From CADEDH01 sp965216205 (GTDB lineage Bacteria; Actinomycetota; Acidimicrobiia; Acidimicrobiales; SZUA-35): DNA of 64,000 nucleotides. Of this stretch, positions 31,031-40,221 are shown in pieces (position 1 is the stretch's first letter; each line of letters begins with the position of its first letter). Both the position numbers and the translations under genes were made by a program. The stretch is taken from the NCBI GenBank assembly GCA_965216205.1, contig OZ244139.1, forward strand, positions 2,542,001 through 2,606,000, given 5' to 3'. The notes below the pieces were generated by a model. That model was not told the DNA's origin. It searched no databases and was given only the letters and a program-made list of their open reading frames with translations.

Positions 31031-31291
31031 TCACCAGTACCGGCGTTGGTCCACCGGATCGGCGAACAGTGCCGCCGCTCGGCGACGGATGCGAAAGCGG
31101 GTGGTCCGAGGCATCGTCGCCACCCGGTACCGGCCCCGCCCGATCCGCTCGACCCGGCCCTTGTACAGCTCCGACCGCAGGACGTCGCTGACCGCCTTGC
31201 CGGGCCGGCCAGCCACGCCGACCCCTCGCTGGTGGAGCGCATCGACCAGCTCGGCGATCGAGACGTCACGGCCGCGCCGGTCGTCCAGGAT
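31031..31291 (-). CDS. Small winged-helix-like protein overlapping glpD, start unclear
   Basis: About 86 residues. The sequence VSIAELVDALHQRGVGVAGR, then GKAVSDVLRSELYKGRVERI and GRGRYRVATMPRTTRFRIRR, is a coherent helix-turn-helix and basic-tail pattern that I recall in short actinobacterial proteins. The stop is at 31031-31033. In this frame there is no ATG, GTG or TTG at the right place; the frame is open far back into glpD, and ATC at 31291 or CTG at 31288 are the nearest candidates. It may be translated from a non-standard codon, produced by frameshifting at the end of glpD, or be a 5'-truncated gene. It overlaps the last 26 bases or more of glpD. Confidence 0.5.
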   Translation of the reverse strand: MLDDRRGRDVSIAELVDALHQRGVGVAGRPGKAVSDVLRSELYKGRVERIGRGRYRVATMPRTTRFRIRRRAAALFADPVDQRRYW

Positions 31292-32900
31292 CGTCCCTAC
31301 GGTGCTCGGCGAGCTTGGCCGGGGCTCGCGGACCGAACAGCACGTTCGCCACCTCGTCGAGGCCCCGAGAGTCCTGGATGTCCGACGCCCGGACGACCTG
31401 GGCGATCTTGCTCCGCCGGCGGAGGAAGTCGTCGAGGCGAACGACCATCTCGTTGTCGGCGGTGTGGTGGAGCTCGGCTCGCAGGTAGTCAGCCGAGTCC
31501 ATGATGTCCTCGCCCTGGCGCGGATCCTGCCGGATGTCGTCGAGCAGGTCGAACGCCCGGCGACCATAGCGTCGCCAGAGCCGATCGCTGAGCGGCTCCG
31601 TGCCGGGCTTGACGCGCCGATCGTCGAGGCGCATCCCGCGGGCCTGCCGGTAGAAGTCCCGTCGGCTGTCGGCCGATGGCTCGCCGTACCACCGCGCCTC
31701 GTGGGGCTCCAGCGAGACGCCAAGGCCGGCCACCGCCTCGGCGATCTCCTCGCCCACGTTGAGGCAGTCGGTGAGCTTGCCGCCGTACACCGAGACGACC
31801 GCCCGATCGAGGTCGACGTCGATCTCGTGCTTGCGCGAGAGCGATGTCCACTCGGCGTCCCGCCGGTCGTCGTCGGAGGCGCTCACGACGAGCGGGCGGG
31901 TTCCGCACCGCTCGGCGATGATGTCGGCGTCGGTGAGCGGTCGCGGGAGGTCGAGCCGGTCGTTGATCTGGCCGAGCAGGAACGCCCGATCCTCGGCGGT
32001 GACCTCCTTGGTCGGCTCCTCGGTGCGAGTGTCGGTGGTGCCGATCATCGATCGACGACCCATCGGGATCACGTAGAACAGGCGGCGGGTGTCGTCGAAG
32101 AAGGCGAGCACCCGGTCGTTGGGGGTGAGCTGATCCACCACGAGGTGGATGCCCTTCGAGTGGACGATCCGGTGCGGGGTCTGCACAGCGAGCGTGTCGT
32201 TGAGGCCATCGATGAACGGACCGGCGGCATTGACCAGGACCCGGGAGGTCGCCGAGAGGGTCGAGCCGCTCTCCAGGTCGCGCAGCTCGACCCGCCAGAC
32301 CCCACCCGCACGCTCGGCGCCGACGAGCTCGACGTAGTTGACGGCGGCCGCACCGTGATCGAGCGCGGTCCTGACGAACGAGAACACGAAGCGGGCATCG
32401 TTGTCGATCAGGTAGGCGTCTGCGTACTCGACGCCGCCCTTGACCTCGCTCGTGTCGATCAGGGGCTCCATCCGCTCGACCGCATGCCGGCTCAACACCC
32501 TCGGCGCCGCCGTCCGGAAGTCGCCGATCGCCCAGTAGGCGTACGAGCCGGCACCGGCGAGCCAGTGGGGGAACGGCGCGGTCCTGCCCAGCGCAGCGAG
32601 GAAGCCGATCTCCACGATGTTCGCCGGATAGGCCCGCATCAGACGGTTGCGACTCTTGCACAGCTTGCGAACGAGGCGCAGGTCGTAGTTCTCGAGGTAC
32701 TTGAAGCCGCCCCAGACCAGGTTCGACGACTCCTGTGAGGTGTAGCCGGCGAAGTCGCCGCGCTCGACCAGACCGATCGCTGCGCCCCGGCCCGACAGCG
32801 CGGCGGCAGCGACGGCACCGTTGATCCCCCCGCCGACGATGAGCACGTCGAGGTCGGCGCCCTCGAGGCGGTCGATGTTCGCGGATCGCAGTTCGGACAC
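31266..32900 (-). CDS. glpD: Glycerol-3-phosphate dehydrogenase (FAD)
   Basis: 544 residues. FAD motif DVLIVGGGINGAVAAAALSG (about residues 17-36), then GDFAGYTSQESSNLVWGGFK and YLENYDLRLVRKL, the substrate-side blocks of GlpD. NAAGPFIDGL and MIGTTDTRTEEPTKEVTAED lie in the cap region. The C-terminal helical domain (about 400-544) is complete. It oxidises sn-glycerol 3-phosphate to dihydroxyacetone phosphate at the membrane, feeding the quinone pool. It is divergent from the GH13 gene by 63 bases. Confidence 0.92.
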   Translation of the reverse strand: MSELRSANIDRLEGADLDVLIVGGGINGAVAAAALSGRGAAIGLVERGDFAGYTSQESSNLVWGGFKYLENYDLRLVRKLCKSRNRLMRAYPANIVEIGFLAALGRTAPFPHWLAGAGSYAYWAIGDFRTAAPRVLSRHAVERMEPLIDTSEVKGGVEYADAYLIDNDARFVFSFVRTALDHGAAAVNYVELVGAERAGGVWRVELRDLESGSTLSATSRVLVNAAGPFIDGLNDTLAVQTPHRIVHSKGIHLVVDQLTPNDRVLAFFDDTRRLFYVIPMGRRSMIGTTDTRTEEPTKEVTAEDRAFLLGQINDRLDLPRPLTDADIIAERCGTRPLVVSASDDDRRDAEWTSLSRKHEIDVDLDRAVVSVYGGKLTDCLNVGEEIAEAVAGLGVSLEPHEARWYGEPSADSRRDFYRQARGMRLDDRRVKPGTEPLSDRLWRRYGRRAFDLLDDIRQDPRQGEDIMDSADYLRAELHHTADNEMVVRLDDFLRRRSKIAQVVRASDIQDSRGLDEVANVLFGPRAPAKLAEHRRDDPGRPARP

Positions 32901-32963
32901 GGGCCGATCCTACGGGCTGGCGACGGGGACAGTTCGGGCGTGTGACCGGGTACTCTCACGTCG

Positions 32964-34601
32964 GTGCCAGCCGTTGACAACCCGTCGTCGACAACGTCGA
33001 CACAATCGACCGTCGTCGACTGGTGGCTCGATACCGTGGGCTACGAGGTGTATCTCCGTTCGTTCGCCGACTCGAACAACGATGGTGTCGGCGACCTTGC
33101 GGGAGTCACGAGCCGGCTCGACCACCTCGCTGATCTGGGTGTCGGTCTGCTCTGGATCACACCCTTCTATCGATCGCCGATGGTCGACTACGGCTACGAC
33201 GTCGCCGACTTCTGCGCCGTCGACCCACTCTTCGGCGACCTGACCGATTTCGACGAGCTCCTGGCTGGGGCACACCACCGCAACATCCGCGTCGTGATCG
33301 ACCTCGTCCCCAACCATTGCAGCTCCGAGCACCACTGGTTCCAGCGGGCGCTGACCGACCCGGATGGGCCGTACCGCGACTACTTCATCTGGCGCGATCC
33401 TGCCCCCGGCGGTGGCCCGCCGAACAACTGGATCAGCTACTTCGGCGGACCCGCCTGGACATTCGACGAGCAGAGCGGCCAGTACTACCTCCACCTGTTC
33501 CTGCCGTCCCAGCCAGACCTCAACTGGCGCAACCCTGCGGTCGTCGACGAGTTCGATGCGATCCTGCGCTACTGGCTCGACCGCGGCGTCGACGGGTTTC
33601 GGATCGACGTCGCCCAGGCGTTGACCAAGGACGCTCGGTTGCGGTCGAACCCCCAGGTCGGTGCCTGGGATCCCACTGCGCCTCGGTGGGAGCAGTGGAA
33701 CGCCTTCGATCATGCCCACGACGTCGGCCAGCCAGAGACCCTCTCCATCTACCGCCGGTGGCGGCGGCTCGCAGAGAGCTACAACGCCGTGCTGATCGGT
33801 GAGACCTACGTGCTCGAGCCCGACCGGTTGGCTGAGCTGCTGCCCGGCGATGGCCTCCATGTCGGCTTCTGGTTCCAGCCGATGCACGTCGGCTGGAACG
33901 CCGGCGAGCTGCGGGCCGCGCTCGCAGCTCCTCTGGCCCACGTCGCTGACCCGACCACGATCGGCTGGGTTTCGTCGAGCCACGATGAGGCTCGAGCCGC
34001 CAGCCGGTTCCTCGTCGGCGGATCCGACGGCGACCTCGGGCGCCGGCGAAGCCTCGCCCTGTCGACCCTCCTGCTCGCCCTTCCAGGACTGCCGGTCCTG
34101 TACCAGGGGGAGGAACTGGGGTTGCTCGACGGTGTCGTTCCCGAGGACCAGCGGGCCGACCCCGTCGGTGCAGATGTGTCGCTCAGTCGCGACGGCTGCC
34201 GGACCCCGATGCCGTGGGATCCAGACGACGTGGCGTTCGGCTTCTCCGACTCGGTCGACACCTGGCTCCCGGTCGGCGGGCGGTCCGTCACCGACACCGC
34301 CGCATGGCAACGGAGACAGGACGGGTCCTGGCTGGATCGCTACCGCCGCCTCGTGACCCTTCGCCGAACGGAGGACCAGCTTCAACGAGGCCCCTTCACC
34401 TGGTGCGACGGCTATCCGCCCGATGTGATCGCGTTCCGGCGCGGCTCCCTGGTCGTGGCGCTCAACGCCGGTCGCACCAGCGTGTCCATCGACCTCACGG
34501 GCCTACTCCGATTCGACTCGCTCGACGAGATCCCGATCGGTACGACCATTGATGGACCGCTGCTCGGGCCCGATCAGGCGATCATCGTCCAGCTGCTCTA
34601 G
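32964..34601 (+). CDS. GH13 alpha-glucosidase / alpha-amylase family enzyme
   Basis: 545 residues. GH13 conserved regions: VVIDLVPNHCSSEH (region I), GVDGFRIDVAQAL (region II, catalytic Asp nucleophile), LIGETYVLEP (region III, acid Glu) and SSHDEARAASRF (region IV, Asp). Region V and the starting VGYEVYLRSFADSNNDGVGD are of the oligo-1,6-glucosidase/alpha-glucosidase type. It has no signal peptide, so it acts on imported oligosaccharides in the cytoplasm. The GTG at 32964 follows TACTCT by seven bases, suggesting leaderless translation. Convergent with the Gfo/Idh/MocA gene: the stop codons overlap in the palindrome CTAG. Confidence 0.92.
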   Translation: MPAVDNPSSTTSTQSTVVDWWLDTVGYEVYLRSFADSNNDGVGDLAGVTSRLDHLADLGVGLLWITPFYRSPMVDYGYDVADFCAVDPLFGDLTDFDELLAGAHHRNIRVVIDLVPNHCSSEHHWFQRALTDPDGPYRDYFIWRDPAPGGGPPNNWISYFGGPAWTFDEQSGQYYLHLFLPSQPDLNWRNPAVVDEFDAILRYWLDRGVDGFRIDVAQALTKDARLRSNPQVGAWDPTAPRWEQWNAFDHAHDVGQPETLSIYRRWRRLAESYNAVLIGETYVLEPDRLAELLPGDGLHVGFWFQPMHVGWNAGELRAALAAPLAHVADPTTIGWVSSSHDEARAASRFLVGGSDGDLGRRRSLALSTLLLALPGLPVLYQGEELGLLDGVVPEDQRADPVGADVSLSRDGCRTPMPWDPDDVAFGFSDSVDTWLPVGGRSVTDTAAWQRRQDGSWLDRYRRLVTLRRTEDQLQRGPFTWCDGYPPDVIAFRRGSLVVALNAGRTSVSIDLTGLLRFDSLDEIPIGTTIDGPLLGPDQAIIVQLL

Positions 34602-35683
34602 GGGAGCACGTCCGAGAGCTCGATCGGTCCACCGGCCTCGATACTGCGGTGCGCCGCCACACCAACCGCCACCGACCACAGCCCGTCCTCCACGGTCACC
34701 TCGGGCGGGGAGCCGGAGCGAATGGCGCGGAGGAATCGTTCGTGCTCGATGTAGGAGGAGCCGTGGTGGAGCCCGACGTGGCCGACATGGTCGAGGTCGC
34801 CGGGCTCGACAGATTCGATCTCGACGGCGCCGATCGCGTGCTGTCCACGGCGACCGATCCGCACCTCGTTCTGGGGGAGCAGGGCCTCGACCTTGCCGGT
34901 GTCGCCGACGACCGACACCTCTTCCTGGTTGCGGGTGGCCTCGGCGAACATGCAGAGGTCGAGGACCGCTCGGGCGCCGCCGTCATAGTCGACGACCACG
35001 TAGGCGTTGTCGATCATGTCGGCCGGCTGCCCGTCGTAGACCTCGTCCATGTGGTTCACGTCCTGTGCTCCGGATGCGAAGACGCGTCGCGGACGGGTTC
35101 CCACGATCAGGTTCATCAGATCGAAGAAGTGACAGCATTTCTCGACCAGGGTCCCACCGGTGTTCGCCGTCAGCCGGTTCCAGTCTCCCACCTTCGCCAG
35201 GAACGGAAAGCGGTGCTCGCGGACGGCCACCATGCGAACGGGGCCGACCGCGCCCTCACGGACGAGCTCCACCAACCGGGCGACGGGGGCCATGTATCGG
35301 TACTCGAGCCCCATCCACACCGGAGCCGACCGCTCGCCGACCCAGGAGACGACCTTCTGACAGTCCTCGACGGTCGTGCACAACGGTTTCTCGACCAGGA
35401 CGGGGAGATCCGTCGTGAGGACGTGACCCAGCACCTCGATGTGGTGATGGTTCGGCGTGGCCACCACCAGCGCGTCGCAACCACCGTCCGCCAGGAGGTC
35501 TTCGTAGTGGTCGTACACCTCGACGGGGCCGTCGGCCGCCTCGATCGCGGCGGCCTGGGACGGCCCGTGGGGATCGGCCACGGCGACCACCCGAGCCCCG
35601 GGGAGGGCGTTGACGTTGACGATGTGCTCGACACCCATCATGCCGACGCCGATGATCCCGTAGCGGAGCTCCTCGTCGCTCAT
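34598..35683 (-). CDS. Gfo/Idh/MocA family oxidoreductase
   Basis: 361 residues. N-terminal Rossmann fold YGIIGVGMMGVEHIVNVNAL, nucleotide segment VVAVADPHG, and the family signature VLVEKPLCTTVEDCQKVV (the EKP catalytic Lys). The C-terminal alpha/beta domain contains GGTLVEKCCHFFDLMNLIVG with the His of the active site. Such enzymes oxidise or epimerise sugars and inositols with NAD(P). The ATG overlaps the stop of the luciferase-like gene (ATGA), making it the last gene of a four-gene leftward operon headed by the LacI regulator. Confidence 0.9.
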   Translation of the reverse strand: MSDEELRYGIIGVGMMGVEHIVNVNALPGARVVAVADPHGPSQAAAIEAADGPVEVYDHYEDLLADGGCDALVVATPNHHHIEVLGHVLTTDLPVLVEKPLCTTVEDCQKVVSWVGERSAPVWMGLEYRYMAPVARLVELVREGAVGPVRMVAVREHRFPFLAKVGDWNRLTANTGGTLVEKCCHFFDLMNLIVGTRPRRVFASGAQDVNHMDEVYDGQPADMIDNAYVVVDYDGGARAVLDLCMFAEATRNQEEVSVVGDTGKVEALLPQNEVRIGRRGQHAIGAVEIESVEPGDLDHVGHVGLHHGSSYIEHERFLRAIRSGSPPEVTVEDGLWSVAVGVAAHRSIEAGGPIELSDVLP

Positions 35684-36810
35684 GGGTGAGCCGACCCCGC
35701 GGCGTGCGAATCGCCGAAGCGCCGCTTGAACGGTCCGTGGGCGATGCGGGGGAGCACGTGCTCGGCGACCAGTTCGGCCTCGGCCTTGTGCGGATAGCCG
35801 GAGAGTATGAAGGCGTCGATGCCGACCCCCCGGTAGGCGTCGAGCTTGGCGACGACCTGGTCGGGATCGCCGACGATCGCCGCCCCGGCGCCGCTGCGAG
35901 CCCTCCCGATCCCGGTCCACAGGTTCGGTTCCGCGTAGCCCTCGCTGTCGGCACCCTCGCGGAGCTCGGCCTGGCGGGCCACACCGACCGAAGCCGCATC
36001 GAGCGACCGACTTCGGATCGCGTCGCCGGTCTCGACATCGAGGCGGGACACCAGCCGGTCGGCCGCGGCCCGGGCCTCGGCTTCGGTCTCGCGGACGATC
36101 ACGTGCGACCGCAGCCCGTACCACAGGTGGCGCTCGTGGCGTTCGGCCCGCCGGCGCATGTCGGACACGGTCTCGCCGACCGACGCGACCGTGTCGGGCC
36201 AGGTGAGGAACACGTCGGCCGCGGCAGCGGCCGTCTCCTTGGCCGCATCCGAGAAACCGCCGAAGTAGAACGGCGGGCATCGCCCGTCGTCGGTGCCGAC
36301 CCGCGGCGGGTCGAGCGCGACGTCGACGAAGTCGCCGTGGTACTCGACCGGCTCACGGTCGAGAAGGAGTCGCAGCACCTCCATGTGCTCCCGGGTCCGG
36401 CGATACCGGGTCTCCGATTCGAGCTCCTGGCCCGGCAGGTCGCTCGAGATGATGTTGATCGTGAGCCGCCCGCCGGACATCTGATCGATGGTGGCGAGCT
36501 GCCGGGCCAGCTGGGGCGGCCACAGTTCGCCCATCCGCACCGCCAACAGGAGGTTGATCCGCTCCGTGACGGTCGCTATCGCGGCACCGAATGCCACCGC
36601 ATCGATGCCGAGGGCGTACCCGGACGGGAGGAGGATGTTGTCGAAGCCGAGCCGATCCGCGGTGGTCACGATGTCTGCACAGTGGGGCCACGACGAGAGC
36701 AGGCCCGGATCGGGGACCCCCAGGAATTCGTAGTCGTCGTCGCACAGTGCGGAGAACCAGGCGATCTCGGGCGCCGGGATCGATGGAGGCTCGGTCGATG
36801 TCGGGGTCAC
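35680..36810 (-). CDS. LLM-class flavin-dependent monooxygenase (SsuD-like)
   Basis: 376 residues of the luciferase-like TIM barrel: ADIVTTADRLGFDNILLPSG, RINLLLAVRMGELWPPQLAR, TIDQMSGGRLTINIISSDLP and RYRRTREHMEVLRLLLDREP, the FMN-binding block of the alkanesulfonate/sulfone monooxygenase group. The late AIVGDPDQVVAKLDAYRGVG is also typical. Flavin (FMNH2) enzymes of this branch cut C-S bonds in sulfonates. In a sugar operon this may point to a sulfosugar such as sulfoquinovose, or to another organosulfur compound; that is inference. Overlaps both neighbours by 4 bases. Confidence 0.87.
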   Translation of the reverse strand: MTPTSTEPPSIPAPEIAWFSALCDDDYEFLGVPDPGLLSSWPHCADIVTTADRLGFDNILLPSGYALGIDAVAFGAAIATVTERINLLLAVRMGELWPPQLARQLATIDQMSGGRLTINIISSDLPGQELESETRYRRTREHMEVLRLLLDREPVEYHGDFVDVALDPPRVGTDDGRCPPFYFGGFSDAAKETAAAAADVFLTWPDTVASVGETVSDMRRRAERHERHLWYGLRSHVIVRETEAEARAAADRLVSRLDVETGDAIRSRSLDAASVGVARQAELREGADSEGYAEPNLWTGIGRARSGAGAAIVGDPDQVVAKLDAYRGVGIDAFILSGYPHKAEAELVAEHVLPRIAHGPFKRRFGDSHAAGSAHP

Positions 36811-37745
36811 GGGAGTGGGACACCCTCGGACGCTTCGACCAGGTCATAGACGTCGTTCCGGTCGAGGGTGACCTCCAACGCCGCCATGGAGTCGGCGATC
36901 CGGTCGGGGTTCTGGGTACCGATGATGGCGACCGGTCTCGACGGGTGAGCCAGGACGAACGCCAGCGCGACGGCAGACCGGTCGACACCCTCTCGCTCGG
37001 CCAGGCGATCGAGCGTCGCCACCAACTCCGGCGGGAGGCCCTCGCCGGTGGGGATCGACCCCCCGCCCAGCGGGCTCCAGGCCAGCGGCAGGAGGCCGGT
37101 TTCGAGGCACAGGTCCAACGTCCCGTCGCGGAGCGGATCGAGATGTGCCACCGAGTACTCGGGCTGGGTGGTGGCGAGCGGGACGTCGCCCATGGCCAGG
37201 TGCGCCTGCAACGCCCGGGTCTGTGCCGGCGTGTGGTTGGAGACGCCGACGTGGCCGATCACGCCGTCGGCCACCAGTCCCTGCAGCGTCTCTGCCACCT
37301 CCCCGGGATGGCCGAACAGGTCTGGCCGGTGGATCTGGTAGAGGTCGAGGCGGTCGGCTCCCAGGCGCCGCCGCGACCCGTCGACCGCCGAGCGGAGGTA
37401 GGAGGCGCTCGAGTCGTAGGGCACAGGAGGCGCGATACCGCCCTTCGTCGCCAGGACCATCCGGTCCCGCAGGTCGGGACGCCCGGCGAGAACCCTGCCG
37501 AGCTGCTCCTCGACGGTTCCGAAGCCGGTTCCGCCCCAGTCGAAGCCGTAGACGTCAGCGGTGTCGATCAGGTTGCAGCCCGCGTCCAGCGCGGCTTCGA
37601 TCAGAGCCGTCGATCGACCGACATCGTCATCGGTGTATCGCCACAGGCCGTAGGCGATCGGGCCCACATCGTGCGCGCCGATGCGTCGAGCAGCGGTGTC
37701 GATCAACGGGGCGTTCGGCGAGTTCTCGGGCATGGCTCGGGTCAC
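36807..37745 (-). CDS. Aldo/keto reductase
   Basis: 312 residues. AKR signatures: NLIDTADVYGFDWGGTGFG (catalytic Asp and Tyr), LATKGG (Lys), LDLYQIHRPDLFG (His), GLVADGVIGHVGVSNHTPAQ and the cofactor end SRPVAIIGTQNPDRIADSMA. NAD(P)H-dependent reductase of a sugar or aldehyde. The GTG at 37745 overlaps the LacI gene stop; an ATG at 37733 is an alternative. Together with the adjacent SsuD-like and Gfo/Idh/MocA genes it forms a small pathway. The set AKR, SsuD-like monooxygenase, Gfo/Idh and alpha-glucosidase resembles the sulfoquinovose monooxygenase (sulfo-SMO) pathway of alphaproteobacteria and actinobacteria. Confidence 0.88.
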   Translation of the reverse strand: MTRAMPENSPNAPLIDTAARRIGAHDVGPIAYGLWRYTDDDVGRSTALIEAALDAGCNLIDTADVYGFDWGGTGFGTVEEQLGRVLAGRPDLRDRMVLATKGGIAPPVPYDSSASYLRSAVDGSRRRLGADRLDLYQIHRPDLFGHPGEVAETLQGLVADGVIGHVGVSNHTPAQTRALQAHLAMGDVPLATTQPEYSVAHLDPLRDGTLDLCLETGLLPLAWSPLGGGSIPTGEGLPPELVATLDRLAEREGVDRSAVALAFVLAHPSRPVAIIGTQNPDRIADSMAALEVTLDRNDVYDLVEASEGVPLP

Positions 37746-38773
37746 TTTCCGTCGGTGCGGTCGGGGGGTGCGGTGGTTCGACGCTCGATCAGCGCGATTG
37801 GAACCTGGTAGCTGGCCGTCTCGGTCGACCGGCCACTGAGTCGGTCGAGCAGGAGCTGGGCCGCCAGCGAACCGTGCTCCGCCACATTCTGCCGTACGGT
37901 GGTCAGCCCCACGACCGCCGACAGCTCGTGATCGTCGACGCCGACGACCGACACGTCTTCGGGAACGTCGGCCCCGGTCTCCCAGATGGCCCGGAGCGCC
38001 CCGAACGCCATCTCGTCGCCCATCGCGAAGACCGCGGTCGGCGGTTCGGGGGCCTGCAGCATCGACCGCATCGCGTCGTACCCACCCTCGACCGTGAAGC
38101 TGCCGACGCGCTCCAACCGATCGTCGGGCTCGACGCCGGCCCTGGCGAGCGCCCGCCGGTACCCATGGCGTCGATCGATCGGGACCTCGAAATGGAGCGG
38201 GTCGTCGTTGACGCCGGCGAGCAGACCGATCCGGGTGTGGCCCAGCTCGAGGAGGTGATCCACCGCCAGCTCGGCTACTCGCACGTCGTCGATCCTGACC
38301 GACGACGCACCTGACGGCGCCGACCCCACCGAGACGACGTGGACCCTCGAGGCCATCAGGCTCGAGGCCTCGTCGGCCGAGAGCGGGAGGTCGACCAGGA
38401 TCAGGCCATCTGCCCGCTTCACCAGCGGGCCCCTCGTCAGCCGCAGCCGGGCGGCTTCGCTGTCGACCGCGACGACCAGGAGGTCATAGCCTGCTGCGGC
38501 CATGACCGACTCGACGGCTGCCATCACCTTGCCGAAGTACCACGAACCGAGGTCGGGGACCGCCATCGCGACGGTCCGCGACCGGCCCGAAGCGAGGCGG
38601 GCGGCCGACGGGTCTGGCTGATAGTGCAGCAGCTCGGCGGCCTCCTCCACCCGCTTTCGGGTCGACGGCGCCACGTTGGGCAGGCCCCGGAGGGCCCGGC
38701 TGACCGTCGCCACCGACACTCCGGACCGACGAGCCACATCCTCGATCGTCGACGGCCGGTCGTCGTCCGTCAC
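37742..38773 (-). CDS. LacI-family transcriptional regulator
   Basis: 343 residues. The N-terminal HTH is canonical: TIEDVARRSGVSVATVSRAL followed by RGLPNVAPSTRKRVEEAAE and LHYQPDPSAARLASG (hinge). The periplasmic-binding-like core begins VAMAVPDLGSWYFGKVMAAV; effector-domain blocks VPEDVSVVGVDDHELSAVVG and TTVRQNVAEHGSLAAQLLLD follow. The GTG at 38773 with GAAGGAAC directly upstream is preferred over the longer frame that would start inside the operator region. It presumably represses its own operon and the divergent transporter, with a sugar or sugar derivative as inducer. First gene of the leftward operon. Confidence 0.92.
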   Translation of the reverse strand: MTDDDRPSTIEDVARRSGVSVATVSRALRGLPNVAPSTRKRVEEAAELLHYQPDPSAARLASGRSRTVAMAVPDLGSWYFGKVMAAVESVMAAAGYDLLVVAVDSEAARLRLTRGPLVKRADGLILVDLPLSADEASSLMASRVHVVSVGSAPSGASSVRIDDVRVAELAVDHLLELGHTRIGLLAGVNDDPLHFEVPIDRRHGYRRALARAGVEPDDRLERVGSFTVEGGYDAMRSMLQAPEPPTAVFAMGDEMAFGALRAIWETGADVPEDVSVVGVDDHELSAVVGLTTVRQNVAEHGSLAAQLLLDRLSGRSTETASYQVPIALIERRTTAPPDRTDGK

Positions 38774-38804
38774 GTTCCTTCGCCCTCGGCTGACACGAGC
38801 CGAC

Positions 38805-38818
38805 TGTAAGCGATTCCA
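38805..38818. promoter_or_regulatory. LacI-type operator
   Basis: TGTAAGCGATTCCA is an exact match to the LacI-family consensus TGNAANCGNTTNCA. It is 32 bases from the regulator's GTG (leftward) and 62 bases from the transporter ATPase ATG (rightward), so one site can control both. A poorer second site, TGTAACCGATCGAC read leftward, lies around 38840-38853. Confidence 0.65.
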
Positions 38819-38879
38819 TCCGCTTGTAGCCAGCATCTGTCGATCGGTTACAGTACCCGTCAGCTGAGAGGGGATCACC

Positions 38880-40070
<1,191 letters not shown>

Positions 40071-40114
40071 AAATCCCCCGACGGGTGTCCATTCGTCGTA
40101 CTGCTCGGCTACTG

Positions 40115-40128
40115 TGCAAACGCTTACA
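40115..40128. promoter_or_regulatory. LacI-type operator before the binding-protein gene
   Basis: TGCAAACGCTTACA also matches TGNAANCGNTTNCA exactly. It lies in the 151-base gap between the ATPase and binding-protein genes, 94 bases before the ATG at 40222, overlapping a possible -10 (TACTGT). The binding protein and permeases may thus have their own LacI-controlled promoter. Confidence 0.65.
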
Positions 40129-40221
40129 TCCATCATCGAGCGCCAGCGATCAGCTACGGTCGCTCGAAAGGTCAGTGACGAGGCGGGCGCCCGTCCGGGG
40201 GCTCGCAGAGGAGAGGAACCG

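Noticed and set aside
38838..38853. Second LacI operator near the transporter promoter
   Set aside because: TGTAACCGATCGAC matches only the first half of the consensus; mentioned with the main operator but not listed separately.
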